NCBI RefSeq assembly: GCF_004339015.1
Contig: NZ_SMFQ01000004.1
Location: forward strand, 966,469-1,030,468
Origin: Cocleimonas flava
GTDB taxonomy: Bacteria > Pseudomonadota > Gammaproteobacteria > Thiotrichales > Thiotrichaceae
Length of the DNA stretch: 64,000 nt
Reading direction: 5' to 3'
The notes beneath the pieces are model-generated. The model searched no databases. It was given only the letters and a program-made list of their open reading frames with translations, and had not been told where the DNA came from. Shown one piece after another: positions 1 through 8,915 of the stretch; the stretch's first letter is position 1; every line of letters starts with the position of its first letter. Position numbers and translations under genes: made by a program.

Positions 1-87
1 TGAAGCGTCTTCTGTAAGTAGATCAACAATCTTACCTTTACCTTCGTCACCCCATTGGGTTCCTAGCACTACAACGTTCTTTCCCAT
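1..87 (-). CDS. purA: Adenylosuccinate synthetase, N-terminal fragment (runs off the left edge)
   Basis: Only the first 29 codons are inside the window. They read [19 protein letters not shown] and continue with IVDLL, the hallmark N-terminus of adenylosuccinate synthetase, containing the GDEGKGK P-loop that binds GTP. The enzyme joins IMP and aspartate in the first committed step of AMP synthesis, in the cytoplasm. It lies downstream of hflK, hflC, DUF2065 and hisZ on the same strand, the usual gammaproteobacterial order. The identification is secure; nothing can be said about the rest of the protein. Confidence 0.95.
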   Translation of the reverse strand, partial: MGKNVVVLGTQWGDEGKGKIVDLLTEDAS

Positions 88-195
88 CTTCTCAATTCCT
101 TACTATTTACCTAACACAATAATGTTCTTTCGCTAGCGATTAACTTTTCTGCCTTTATCAGCGTTTACGCATAAGGCGGTTAATGCTGATGCGGT

Positions 196-1383
196 TTAGT
201 TTGCAACAACTATCCAGTTATCACCTTGCTTTTCAATCTTTCGGTTACAGCCCTGCTGTTCAGAAACTGCTGTAGAACTCTCATCTAACTGACGTATTAC
301 ACGTTTACCCTGTTGGCGTAGTTCAGTGACTAGCTGATCCAGATCTTTATCAAGTGTAAACGGCGCCAAGATCCCATCAGACTTAATCTCTGTATGCTTC
401 ATCATTGAAGCAAGGGTTCGCAGATCAGTACTAAAACCTATCGCCGGACGACTATTACCGAAGGCTTCACCAATACCATCATAACGGCCACCGTTAGCGA
501 TTGATTCACCACGTCCAGGCAAATAAACGGTATACATAATACCAGTGTGGTATGAATAACCACGCATTTCTGCCAAGTCGATATTTACTTTAATTTCAGG
601 GAAGTTATTGCTAACTAGCTGAGTAATATTCTCAAGATGCTCTAGCGCATCCAAAACAGGTTGGCCGGCTTCTTTCAAGCGTTCTTTAGCTGTTTCAATA
701 ACGTCATTAGAACCAATCAGCATAGGAAGAGCTTCAAGCATTGCACCTACAGAATCTGATAAGCCTTGTTCTATTACCCAGACATTAATTTCCGGAATAG
801 ACTTTCGAGACAACATATCAAAATAGTTTTGCTGCTGGTTTTTAGTTAAACCTGCGTATTCAGCAACGCCATTGACGACACCCACGTGTCCAATATCTAA
901 CACCAACTCAGTAACATTGATGCTGTGTAGAGTGTCCAGCATTAAAGAGATTATTTCGAAATCACTCTCTACGCCGGAATGACCAAAAATCTCAGCACCT
1001 ACTTGTACAGGCGATCGAGAACCACCTTGTTGTGCACTGCGCGTTCTTAAAACTGTTCCGATATAACATAAGCGATTTACTGATGCTTTGGTGTCACCTT
1101 TTGAGATTCGATGTGCATCGATACGCGCAATTTGAGGTGTCATATCGGCACGCACGCCCATCATCCGACCATTTTGTTGATCGGTAATTTTAAACGTTTG
1201 TAAATCTAATTGAGTGCCCATACCTGCTCGTAAAGACTCTAAGTACTCAACCATAGGAGGCATAACCAAGCGGTATCCCCATGTTGCGTAACGGTCTACA
1301 AGTTGACGGCGTAATTTTTCTAGTTTTTCTGCATCATCAGGAAGTGACTCATTGATGCCCTCAGGAAGTAACCACGTATTCAT
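196..1383 (-). CDS. hisZ: ATP phosphoribosyltransferase regulatory subunit HisZ
   Basis: The 395-residue product is a catalytically inactive class II histidyl-tRNA synthetase paralogue. It forms a hetero-octamer with short-form HisG and confers histidine feedback on the first step of histidine synthesis. The sequence starts with WLLPEGI and keeps the synthetase-like stretch RYATWGYRLVMPP, then the ADMTPQIAR segment, and near the C-terminus the GGRYDGIGEAFG motif of the fold. The length fits the family (about 390). Its position between DUF2065 and purA is typical of gammaproteobacteria, where hisZ is often away from the his operon. HisZ presence implies a short HisG elsewhere in the genome. 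Confidence 0.93.
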   Translation of the reverse strand: MNTWLLPEGINESLPDDAEKLEKLRRQLVDRYATWGYRLVMPPMVEYLESLRAGMGTQLDLQTFKITDQQNGRMMGVRADMTPQIARIDAHRISKGDTKASVNRLCYIGTVLRTRSAQQGGSRSPVQVGAEIFGHSGVESDFEIISLMLDTLHSINVTELVLDIGHVGVVNGVAEYAGLTKNQQQNYFDMLSRKSIPEINVWVIEQGLSDSVGAMLEALPMLIGSNDVIETAKERLKEAGQPVLDALEHLENITQLVSNNFPEIKVNIDLAEMRGYSYHTGIMYTVYLPGRGESIANGGRYDGIGEAFGNSRPAIGFSTDLRTLASMMKHTEIKSDGILAPFTLDKDLDQLVTELRQQGKRVIRQLDESSTAVSEQQGCNRKIEKQGDNWIVVAN

Positions 1384-1501
1384 AACAGTTGTTTCATATA
1401 AAAATAATGGGATATCTAATTACAAGAGTAAGAGTAGTTGTAAAAGTAGCTCAGAAACTAAACGGGTTAGTAGCGGAGGTATACTTAGTTTTAGATCGGT
1501 T

Positions 1502-1687
1502 TTAACTTAAGTATAGCAAAACAAGACCAGCAACAATACTTGCCAAACCAATCATACGCAAGGAACTTTCAGGGGTTTGCGACATGGTGTGGTAAATTTT
1601 CTTAATACTTTCGGGTTTTATAAAAGGCAATAAACCTTCAAGAATTAACAATAATGCAATCGCATTGAGTAAATCGTGCCAATTCAT
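1502..1687 (-). CDS. DUF2065 (YjeT-like) small membrane protein
   Basis: The 61-residue protein has two hydrophobic helices (about residues 5-22 and 44-60) joined by a short polar loop, with the pattern LLILEGLLPFIKPE near the first helix that is typical of DUF2065/YjeT. Function is unknown. The family is recurrently found directly downstream of hflC, as here, so it probably belongs to the hflKC transcription unit and sits in the inner membrane. Length and hydrophobic pattern agree with the family. Confidence 0.85.
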   Translation of the reverse strand: MNWHDLLNAIALLLILEGLLPFIKPESIKKIYHTMSQTPESSLRMIGLASIVAGLVLLYLS

Positions 1688-1787
1688 AGAAGGTTATAAC
1701 CAGTAAACGTTAATCACGTAAATGATAACGTAATTAACGTTTATTTAAAGTGTGAAGTTAAGCTAATCAATACAACACAAAGCGGGC

Positions 1788-2648
1788 TTATTGCCCACCT
1801 TGTTGTTTGAAGTACTTAAAGAATTCCGCATCAGGTTCGATAACCATAATATCTCCACCATTACCCAACGACTTCTTGTAAGCACCTAAACTTCTGTAAA
1901 AAGCGTAGAACTCTGGATTTCTCTGATAAGCCTTCGCGTAGATTTCAGCAGACTTAGCATCACCGTTACCACGAATTTTCTCAGCATCACGGTAAGCATT
2001 TGCTTCAATAATGACAGCCTGACGATCAGCAATAGCGCGAAGCTTTTCACCTTCAGCTTTACCACGAGAACGGAAGTCCTGAGCTACACGTTGTCTTTCA
2101 GAACGCATTCTTTCATAAACAGATTCACTAACAGACTCAGGAAAGTCAATTTGACTGACACGAGTGTCAACAATTTCAATACCCAGAGACTTGGCAGACT
2201 CTGCCGCTTTTTCACGCAATTCGGTCATGATTTCACCACGTTCACCGGTAATTGCTTCTTTAACCGTACGCGTACTAAATTCGTTTCTAAGTCCATCTTT
2301 CATAATACTTTCAAGACGGTTCTGAGCACGATTCAAGTCACCACGAGTTGCACGATAAAATACACCGGCATCGGCAATACGCCATTTAACAAAGAAGTCT
2401 ACTTGTACGTATTTCTTCTCTCCTGTTAAGAAACGATCAGGTTGCGCATCAAGCGTCAAAATAAGCTTTGAAAACTTTTCTACCGTATTCACAAAAGGAA
2501 TTTTGAAATGTAGACCTGGTTTAATATCAGTTTCTACAATTTCCTTGAATCGGAATTTAATTGCAGTTTCACGCTGGTCTACCGTATAGGTTGCCGTAGC
2601 AAAAATAAATACGATAACCGCGATAACAATAATTACTATATTTTTCAT
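1788..2648 (-). CDS. hflC: HflC, SPFH/band-7 modulator of FtsH protease
   Basis: The 286-residue protein has one N-terminal membrane segment (residues 3-20) followed by an SPFH/band-7 domain that begins YTVDQRETAIKFRF. The C-terminal half is helical and charged (RSERQRVAQDFRSRGKAEG), characteristic of HflC. With HflK it builds the large periplasmic cage around FtsH and regulates turnover of membrane proteins. Its ATG overlaps the hflK stop by one base (TAATG), indicating translational coupling. The C-terminus is acidic and glycine-rich. Length is slightly below the E. coli protein. Confidence 0.95.
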   Translation of the reverse strand: MKNIVIIVIAVIVFIFATATYTVDQRETAIKFRFKEIVETDIKPGLHFKIPFVNTVEKFSKLILTLDAQPDRFLTGEKKYVQVDFFVKWRIADAGVFYRATRGDLNRAQNRLESIMKDGLRNEFSTRTVKEAITGERGEIMTELREKAAESAKSLGIEIVDTRVSQIDFPESVSESVYERMRSERQRVAQDFRSRGKAEGEKLRAIADRQAVIIEANAYRDAEKIRGNGDAKSAEIYAKAYQRNPEFYAFYRSLGAYKKSLGNGGDIMVIEPDAEFFKYFKQQGGQ

Positions 2649-3874
2649 TATCGTGACCCTCTCGTTGCGTCTCTTACACCATCGCGAATACTACCGCTCT
2701 GCTGGGCTCTTTGATTTCTTAGCGCCTGCTCTACTAAACCTGCTGTCGCTGGATCAAAATCATCCGTTGCACTGGTTGATGGTTTGCTCGTATTTAGTTG
2801 ATTCAATGGCAAGTACAATAAATTGTTACCTGATTTTGAATCAACCATGATTTTAGTTGTATTTGCATAAACGCTTTCCATTGTTTCCAGGTAAAGACGT
2901 TTTCTGGTTACATCAGGAGCCTTTTCGTATTCAGCAACTAACTGACTGAAACGTGACGCATCACCTTCTGCTTTTGAGATTGCCTGACTTTCGTAAGCAG
3001 TCGCCGCTTCACTTAAGCGTGATGCTTTACCTTCAGCGATAGGTACTACGCTGTTTGCGTAAGTTTCCGCCTGATTTTTGAATCTATCCAAATCCTCACG
3101 CGCTCTGTTGGCATCATCAAATGCATCTTTAACCTGCTTTGGAGCTTCAGCATAAGTTACGTTGACTTTGACAACTTCTAAACCTGATTTGTAGTCATCT
3201 AATACTTTTTGCATAACGATACGAGTATCAGGAGCAATCGCGCCACGATTCTCTTTCAAAATAGAATCCATGGTATTAAGACTGGCAATTTCTCTAACAG
3301 CGCTTCGCATTACTTGAAAAAGTGTGCCAATTGACTGGTTTCTTTCGTAATCTGGAAGGTAGATATTAAATAAGTAATCTTCTGCATTCTTGATTTTGTA
3401 CTGAGCAGCAACACCTAAATCGACGATATTTTCATCGCGTGTCAGCATGTGCGTACGATCTTCTGCTGTACGAACTCGGTCGATATCAACAAGCTCAACC
3501 GTATCAACTGGGTAAGGGATATGCCAATGCAAGCCAGGAAGCGTTGTTTCGGTGAATGCACCAAATCTAAACTCTACTCCACGTTGCGCAGAATCTACTG
3601 TGTAGAATCCTGTTGCCAACCATGCAGATAGTGCCACAAGACCGATTATTATTAGAGAAGTACTGCTTGGGCCATTACCACTACCCAATTTCTTTTTCCC
3701 AAATAAGCCACCGATTTTATCATTCATTTTACGCGTGATATCTTCAATGTTATCTACTGGATTGCCTTTAGAATTTCCTTTCGAACTTTCTTTAGAGCCT
3801 CCATTAGAATTATCACCCGATTTACCTTTACTCCAAGGGTCTTTATCATCGCCACCTGGTTCATTCCAAGGCAT
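2648..3874 (-). CDS. hflK: HflK, SPFH/band-7 modulator of FtsH protease
   Basis: The 408-residue protein starts MPWNEPGG, the invariant HflK N-terminus, followed by a Gly/Ser/Lys/Asn-rich cytoplasmic stretch to about residue 70, a single membrane helix (about 74-92) and the band-7 domain (about 95-340). The low-complexity tail ends near RNQRAQQSGS. HflK and HflC alternate in a membrane cage enclosing FtsH. It is the first gene of the leftward hflK-hflC-DUF2065-hisZ-purA run; a GGAG ribosome site lies 8-9 bases upstream of the ATG. hfq and hflX, which precede it in enterobacteria, are absent here. Confidence 0.95.
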   Translation of the reverse strand: MPWNEPGGDDKDPWSKGKSGDNSNGGSKESSKGNSKGNPVDNIEDITRKMNDKIGGLFGKKKLGSGNGPSSTSLIIIGLVALSAWLATGFYTVDSAQRGVEFRFGAFTETTLPGLHWHIPYPVDTVELVDIDRVRTAEDRTHMLTRDENIVDLGVAAQYKIKNAEDYLFNIYLPDYERNQSIGTLFQVMRSAVREIASLNTMDSILKENRGAIAPDTRIVMQKVLDDYKSGLEVVKVNVTYAEAPKQVKDAFDDANRAREDLDRFKNQAETYANSVVPIAEGKASRLSEAATAYESQAISKAEGDASRFSQLVAEYEKAPDVTRKRLYLETMESVYANTTKIMVDSKSGNNLLYLPLNQLNTSKPSTSATDDFDPATAGLVEQALRNQRAQQSGSIRDGVRDATRGSR

Positions 3875-4146
3875 ACACTGTTACTCCAAAATTTAAGATT
3901 ATTTAATTATGGGGATTCGATTACAACTCTCAAGGATACAACCTAAAGATTTGTAAAACCCAAAGCCGAGATTGTACACACTTGCTATGGCTCTTGCATA
4001 ATGTTCTTACTAAATTATAAAATTTAATAGAGAAAATAAAAATTCGATTCTAATCAATATTTATATCTGTTTATTGATCTAACTCTTGAATTCTATTCAA
4101 AACTAAAGCGATAATATAAGTATTTATTAATATAGCTTGTTTTTAT

Positions 4147-5049
4147 ATGTATTCTTCAACGACACCAGAGACAGCAGATAGCCACTTAAACTCTAGCAAG
4201 TTTTTGCCAGAGCTTAATCAAAATGAGATTAAAGCGCTGCAACAAGATACGGCGAAGAAATTTAATCTATCCCCCTACTTTGCTGATGACTTAAAGATCG
4301 GCGGCAAAGGACCTGAGCTAGCTATTATCCCTGCTGGCCAATATGAAATGGGATCGAACCGTGATGAATTCGGCCACTCCGTTAACGAATACCCCCAGCA
4401 TTACACGCATATTACTCAACCTTTTGCGATTGGTCGTTTTACAGTAACCGCAGAAGAGTTTGAAAAATTTCGTGAAGATACAGAATGGTTTTTGCGCAAT
4501 GACCTAATTTGGTCCGAAGGAAGAAAACCGGTAATTAATATTCGTATGGCGGATGCCGCGTTATACCTGAAATGGCTCAGCGATCAAACGGGAAAACGTT
4601 ACCGATTACCCACAGAGTCTGAATGGGAATACGCTGCACGCGCAGGCACAAATTCAGCGTTTCATTTTGGCGACGAAGTCACTTGTAAGGAAGTGCATTT
4701 TCATTCGCTATTTCCCTACAATGAAGCGAAAAAGAAGAAGCGCTGGTTTTTACCTTTATGTTCACCCATGGCAACCGCTTTGGAAGTGGGGTGCAAACCA
4801 CCTAATAACTGGGGCTTACATGAAGTGCACGGCAACGTCTGGGAGTTTACCAGCACACCTTGGCGTGATTCTCATGTTAATAGCAATCGAGATGGCTCAA
4901 ATGACTCAGGCTTTATTAGCTCTGCGATTGTTACCAAAGGCGGCTCATGGTTCGATGAAGCGATCCACGCACGCAGTGCCGCCAGAAAAAAACGCTTATA
5001 TGATGAAATGGACACCAATCTCGGTTTTCGTGTTGTAAGAGACTTATAA
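4147..5049 (+). CDS. Formylglycine-generating-enzyme fold protein (SUMF1/FGE-sulfatase family), probably not an authentic FGE
   Basis: The 300-residue protein carries the FGE-sulfatase fold from about residue 53. It shows AIIPAGQYEMGS, then RLPTESEWEYAARAG, the WGLHEVHGNVWEFT block, GGSWFDEA and the final LGFRVVRD, all standard landmarks. The cysteine pair that makes bona fide aerobic FGE oxidise sulfatase cysteine is not visible: the region after GGSWFD reads HARSAARKKR instead of a Cys-containing RxRCxxR segment. The protein is therefore more likely a member of the wider fold (binding or other enzyme roles). No signal peptide or clear ribosome site is seen, and no sulfatase gene is nearby. 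The exact substrate is unknown. Confidence 0.75.
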   Translation: MYSSTTPETADSHLNSSKFLPELNQNEIKALQQDTAKKFNLSPYFADDLKIGGKGPELAIIPAGQYEMGSNRDEFGHSVNEYPQHYTHITQPFAIGRFTVTAEEFEKFREDTEWFLRNDLIWSEGRKPVINIRMADAALYLKWLSDQTGKRYRLPTESEWEYAARAGTNSAFHFGDEVTCKEVHFHSLFPYNEAKKKKRWFLPLCSPMATALEVGCKPPNNWGLHEVHGNVWEFTSTPWRDSHVNSNRDGSNDSGFISSAIVTKGGSWFDEAIHARSAARKKRLYDEMDTNLGFRVVRDL

Positions 5050-5163
5050 AATACCTGTCATTCCATTTTTAGACTACAATTCCCCGACCTAATCTAGAGC
5101 AAAGCTAGGGCTAAATCAAAACTACACCAAGCCTTATCTAAGTAAAAATCGTCAAGGATAATC

Positions 5164-6327
5164 GTGGAAACATTAAATATTCGTTCGGGTGAATTCCAGC
5201 TGGAACGCCTGCCAAAAATCAAAAACGATACTTTACGTGGCTGGGATGCCGCCGATGAGCTTTTAATAGAAACAGTGCTTACTGACTATTCTCATCTGTT
5301 AGTCACCCCCCCACTTATAGCCAATGATTCTTTTGGCGCTCTTGCATTAGCCTTTAATGAATACTCGGTGCATAGCTGGTCTGATTCATTTATCTCACAC
5401 CTTGCCACTACGCATAACCTATCTCTCAATAAAATCTCTGCTAGTCCCGTATTAATTCCATCGACAAAAGAAGCAGAAGGAAAGTACGATCTGGTTTTGA
5501 TTAAAATACCCAAGACTTTATCGTTGCTGGAAGATCAACTGTGCCGACTTAAGCCACATATACACCCTGAAACGGTGATTATCGGCGCAGCCATGAGCAA
5601 ACATATTCACACCTCGACACTCAAGCTGTTTGAAAAAATTATCGGTACTACAACGACTTCGCGCGCAACCAAAAAAGCACGATTGATTTATGCACAAAAT
5701 GACCAGAAAAATAATGTCGTTTCTCCCTACCCGAAAACCATTAAAGATGAATCATCTGGAATAAATCTACAGAATTTTGCCAATGTGTTTGCCAATGATC
5801 ATCTGGATATCGGCACACGCTTTTTTCTGGAGACAATTAAAAAGCATTTAAATCAACATGGAGAATATGCCGAGCAAGCACCTAATATCATTGATTTAGG
5901 CTGCGGTAACGGAATTCTTGGAATTGCGGCGAAACAATTAATACCCCATGCAAAAATCAGTTTTACTGATGAATCTTACGCTGCAATAGCTTCTGCAAAA
6001 ATTAACTACAGTAACGAAACAATCGATAAAAATACTGACGATGCAGAGTTTTTAATGAGTAACAGCCTTGATCAATATAAAGGTGATACTCCTGACCTAA
6101 TACTCTGTAACCCGCCCTTTCATCAGGCTCACGCCGTCGGCGACCATATTGCCTGGACCATGTTTAAACAAAGCCAGCAAAAGTTACAAAAAAACGGTGA
6201 ACTCTGGGTAGTCGGAAATCGACACCTTGCCTATCACATTAAACTAAAGAAGCTTTTTGGTAATTGCCAGACGGTCGCCAGTAATAAGAAATTTGTGATC
6301 TTGGTCGCCACAAAGAATAAAAAATGA
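5164..6327 (+). CDS. rlmG: 23S rRNA (guanine-1835-N2)-methyltransferase RlmG
   Basis: The 387-residue protein aligns throughout with E. coli RlmG: an N-terminal degenerate methyltransferase half with AWDAADELL-like and IKIPKTLSLLEDQL stretches, and a C-terminal catalytic half with the SAM-binding motif DLGCGNGILG (about residues 243-252) and the catalytic NPPF (about 316-319). It ends with KKLFGNCQTVASNKKFV, as in the family. It methylates G1835 of 23S rRNA using S-adenosylmethionine. The start is GTG at 5164, supported by an AAGGATA ribosome site 4-5 bases upstream. A copy of the dispersed C-rich element begins directly at the stop codon. Confidence 0.9.
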   Translation: METLNIRSGEFQLERLPKIKNDTLRGWDAADELLIETVLTDYSHLLVTPPLIANDSFGALALAFNEYSVHSWSDSFISHLATTHNLSLNKISASPVLIPSTKEAEGKYDLVLIKIPKTLSLLEDQLCRLKPHIHPETVIIGAAMSKHIHTSTLKLFEKIIGTTTTSRATKKARLIYAQNDQKNNVVSPYPKTIKDESSGINLQNFANVFANDHLDIGTRFFLETIKKHLNQHGEYAEQAPNIIDLGCGNGILGIAAKQLIPHAKISFTDESYAAIASAKINYSNETIDKNTDDAEFLMSNSLDQYKGDTPDLILCNPPFHQAHAVGDHIAWTMFKQSQQKLQKNGELWVVGNRHLAYHIKLKKLFGNCQTVASNKKFVILVATKNKK

Positions 6328-6354
6328 CACCCCCCACCTTTGAGGCATATTTTT
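6328..6354 (+). repeat. Dispersed C6/T-tract element, copy A
   Basis: Core CACCCCCCACCTT, a variant of the window-wide core CACCCCCCTACTT, followed by TGAGGC and a T-rich run. It abuts the rlmG stop codon in the sense direction, so it could act as its terminator, although the potential stem is only three base pairs. Copy L carries the identical variant core. Confidence 0.75.
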
Positions 6355-6480
6355 AAGGCTTCGCTTGGCTTGATTTTTTATTTGTTCTTTTACTCAGGTC
6401 ATTTGATTTGCTTAACATTCACCTTATACTAAAAGGTGCGCAAACAAACATAACACCCTTTCTTTTTGATAACTAAGCTT

Positions 6481-6831
6481 ATGAATAACACTAACAATAA
6501 TACAAACATCTGTTTTGTCTTTAGCCAGCAAACTCTGGATATTGCCATAGACGAATGGGTCGAGGAACGCAGCGAAAGCAGTCCTGCCAAAAAGGAAGCA
6601 TTCATGATCACCAAAGCTGCATTGCCCTGGTTTATGCGTCATTTAAATCAAAGCGGTTCCATTTATATGTTCAGCGCAGAAGATATGAAGAATGAAATCG
6701 AGAGTTGGAAAAAAGCGCAATTCACAGCATTCCCAAAGAGAAAGAAACGCATAGAAGAAACCTGCGATCTATTAATAAGCTTTTTTGAGTCCGATCTTAT
6801 TGAAACGCACAAAATGACGGTACATGCCTAA
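6481..6831 (+). CDS. Hypothetical protein, 116 residues
   Basis: I do not recognise this gene. I place the start at the ATG at 6481; an in-frame TTG fifteen bases earlier would give a longer, less likely form. The product opens with an Asn-rich stretch, has no signal peptide or membrane helix, and looks like a compact alpha/beta protein with a basic helix-rich second half (KKAQFTAFPKRKKR). No clear ribosome-binding site precedes either start. It stands alone between rlmG and an oppositely oriented gene. Coding potential is supported by an uninterrupted frame and ordinary amino-acid composition only. Confidence 0.5.
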   Translation: MNNTNNNTNICFVFSQQTLDIAIDEWVEERSESSPAKKEAFMITKAALPWFMRHLNQSGSIYMFSAEDMKNEIESWKKAQFTAFPKRKKRIEETCDLLISFFESDLIETHKMTVHA

Positions 6832-6869
6832 CACCATACATCGCTAATAAAGCATGTCTTTCAGTTACA

Positions 6870-8015
6870 TTAGCCGGCACTATGCCTAACGATTGCAATT
6901 GTTCGTGGCAAATAAACATCAGCAATATGGGTAGATTCAATCTCCAGCTTTAACTCTGGTAATAGTTTTTGATGAGTAAAATACGCTTCGGGTAATTCAC
7001 CCTCTCTGCGAACTTCAGAAACCATCTCAATTGATAGCGGTAACAAAGTTGGGTCAACGTCTATGAGGGTTTCAGTAGGTAAATTATTCAGTGTAAATGA
7101 CAGCGATTCACCTTGCTTCAGCGTTTTATTCAATCTATGTTGATAATTTCGCGTATTTTCCGCAACATCTTTGTCGTCATCACCACCTTTTACGCCTATA
7201 AGCTTCATCGGCTCTTCACCATACGCGTCTATTTTAACGTCCAAAGCATATTCACCCGGTTTTACTTCATACAAGGTATACTGAAAATCCAGATCTCGCT
7301 GCAACGATAAACGCGTCAAGTCATCCAAATCGATTTTGTGCGCATGCGTTACGCTACAATTCAGCACTGACATCCATGCAGATGAATATTCTTTTAAATA
7401 ACCACAGTATTCGCTGTGCCCATGTTCGTCTTCGAGATTCACACTTACCCGTTTATTGATATAGGACTCAAGAATGGGGTCGTACTCATTACCGCTAGAA
7501 GATAGCGCTGTGGTACCCATTTTTTTAATGTAATCGCCCTGTGTAGAAAGCACACCACCCGAACCTTTCATACGACTTAAAAACACATTCAACGCTTCAC
7601 CAATCGCATCATTAAATACGTTAAAAAAGATTCGTAATTTACGCGACGAGCGATGTAAAAAGTCAGGATTAGAAACCCTTGCCACTTCTTTGGCTCGCTT
7701 TAATTGATTCTTTTCGGATAACTCACCGTGATTTCTGAAAATCGTGCGAATTTTATCAATATCAACCCCATAGAAAATGAACGAATTGATAGGATTACCC
7801 AAAGCATTTGAGGCCGAGCGAGAAAAGTGTAGCTCCATACCATTCGAATAAATATTCGTTTTACCCCAGACTTTCTTGCCGCTTTGCATTTCAATGGTGG
7901 AATGAAAGCCCTGCAAATCTTTAAGTACTCGGTCTTTATTACTCCATTTCAGTACATTGGATAACAACGCACCGAGAAAAATAAATCCGATGGTTAAGAG
8001 AAAAATACTGTCCAT
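6870..8015 (-). CDS. Membrane-anchored hypothetical protein, 381 residues
   Basis: Not recognised. A single N-terminal hydrophobic helix (about residues 4-20) would anchor it in the inner membrane. The rest is soluble: a mixed region to residue 130, then a beta-rich section (about 180-380) with two stretches that could form related beta-sandwich domains (VNLEDEHGHSEYCGYLKEYS and the later EYALDVKIDAYGEEPMKLIG). There are no catalytic motifs I can name. It is monocistronic, facing away from the dispersed element at 8082. The long intact frame makes it a confident gene of unknown role. Confidence 0.6.
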   Translation of the reverse strand: MDSIFLLTIGFIFLGALLSNVLKWSNKDRVLKDLQGFHSTIEMQSGKKVWGKTNIYSNGMELHFSRSASNALGNPINSFIFYGVDIDKIRTIFRNHGELSEKNQLKRAKEVARVSNPDFLHRSSRKLRIFFNVFNDAIGEALNVFLSRMKGSGGVLSTQGDYIKKMGTTALSSSGNEYDPILESYINKRVSVNLEDEHGHSEYCGYLKEYSSAWMSVLNCSVTHAHKIDLDDLTRLSLQRDLDFQYTLYEVKPGEYALDVKIDAYGEEPMKLIGVKGGDDDKDVAENTRNYQHRLNKTLKQGESLSFTLNNLPTETLIDVDPTLLPLSIEMVSEVRREGELPEAYFTHQKLLPELKLEIESTHIADVYLPRTIAIVRHSAG

Positions 8016-8081
8016 ATAGAATTACTGCCCGTTTTAATCTGTTTTTTTATCTGTTAAATGGCCTATAACCACATCTAAAGT

Positions 8082-8109
8082 CACCCCCCTACATTGGGGC
8101 TTTTTTTTT
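8082..8109 (+). repeat. Dispersed C6/T-tract element, copy B
   Basis: Core CACCCCCCTACATT followed by GGGGC and nine T. The CCCC and GGGG blocks can pair to give a short hairpin before the T-tract. It lies between two leftward genes, but the element itself reads rightward, so it cannot be an ordinary terminator for either. Confidence 0.8.
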
Positions 8110-8130
8110 AAAACATGTTTAAGTATGATT

Positions 8131-8892
8131 TTATTGATTCAACAATCGCCCGCCATCAACGGGAATGATATGTCCGGTTATGTAGTCTGCCTGAGTAACC
8201 AAAAACATAATCGTATTTGCAATATCTTCCGCTGATCCTGTCTTATTCAAGCTAGTTTTATCCAGTATCGATTGGTGCTGAGCTTTCATTTCTGGACTAT
8301 CGTCATCATCCTCTGGCCACAAAATCGCACCGGGCGAGACGCCATTCACTCTAATGTCTGGCCCCAGTTCTTTGGCTAATGATTTAGTCAGCATCGCCAA
8401 ACCTGCTTTCGCCGAACAATAAACGGGGTGGTCTTTTAAGGGACGCTCACTGTGAATATCAACCATGTTCACGATACAGCCCTGTACCTTTTTTAAATGA
8501 GGTGTGGCAGCTTGAGATAAAAACAAAGGGGCTTTCAGGTTGCTAGCCATTAAATTATCCCAGTCAGATTCTTTAATCTCTCCCACTTTTGTCGGATAAA
8601 AGCTCGAGGCATTATTGATTAATATATCCAACCTTCCCGTTTTACTGATTATTTGATCAATCATGCTTTGCAAAGAATCTATATCGGCTAATTCTGCTTG
8701 CTGCATCAAACAGGAATTTTCACGCATGGCATTGAGTTCATCACAAAGCGCTTTGGCGTCATTTGCGGAGTTGCGATAATGCACAACCACGGTGGCACCT
8801 TGTTGATGCAAAGCACGAACCGTTACAGCGCCAATTCGTCGAGCTGATCCAGTTACCAGTGCTACTTTTCCCTGCAATAATTGCATAGTCAT
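8131..8892 (-). CDS. Pteridine reductase (short-chain dehydrogenase/reductase)
   Basis: The 253-residue SDR protein carries the pteridine-reductase version of the nucleotide-binding motif, TGSARRIG (residues 15-22), rather than the usual TGxxxGIG; the arginine favours NADPH. It has NNASSFYP, an active-site Tyr in DHPVYCSAKAG (YxxxK) and VSPGAILWPE, all typical of the PTR1/FolM-like group. It probably reduces dihydro- or tetrahydropterins, feeding folate or pterin cofactor metabolism. Its start lies only 23 bases from that of the divergent midA gene, so the two must share a very compact promoter region. An AGGG site precedes the ATG. Confidence 0.8.
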   Translation of the reverse strand: MTMQLLQGKVALVTGSARRIGAVTVRALHQQGATVVVHYRNSANDAKALCDELNAMRENSCLMQQAELADIDSLQSMIDQIISKTGRLDILINNASSFYPTKVGEIKESDWDNLMASNLKAPLFLSQAATPHLKKVQGCIVNMVDIHSERPLKDHPVYCSAKAGLAMLTKSLAKELGPDIRVNGVSPGAILWPEDDDDSPEMKAQHQSILDKTSLNKTGSAEDIANTIMFLVTQADYITGHIIPVDGGRLLNQ

Positions 8893-8915
8893 TAATCCCT
8901 ATATACTCTAAGCCC

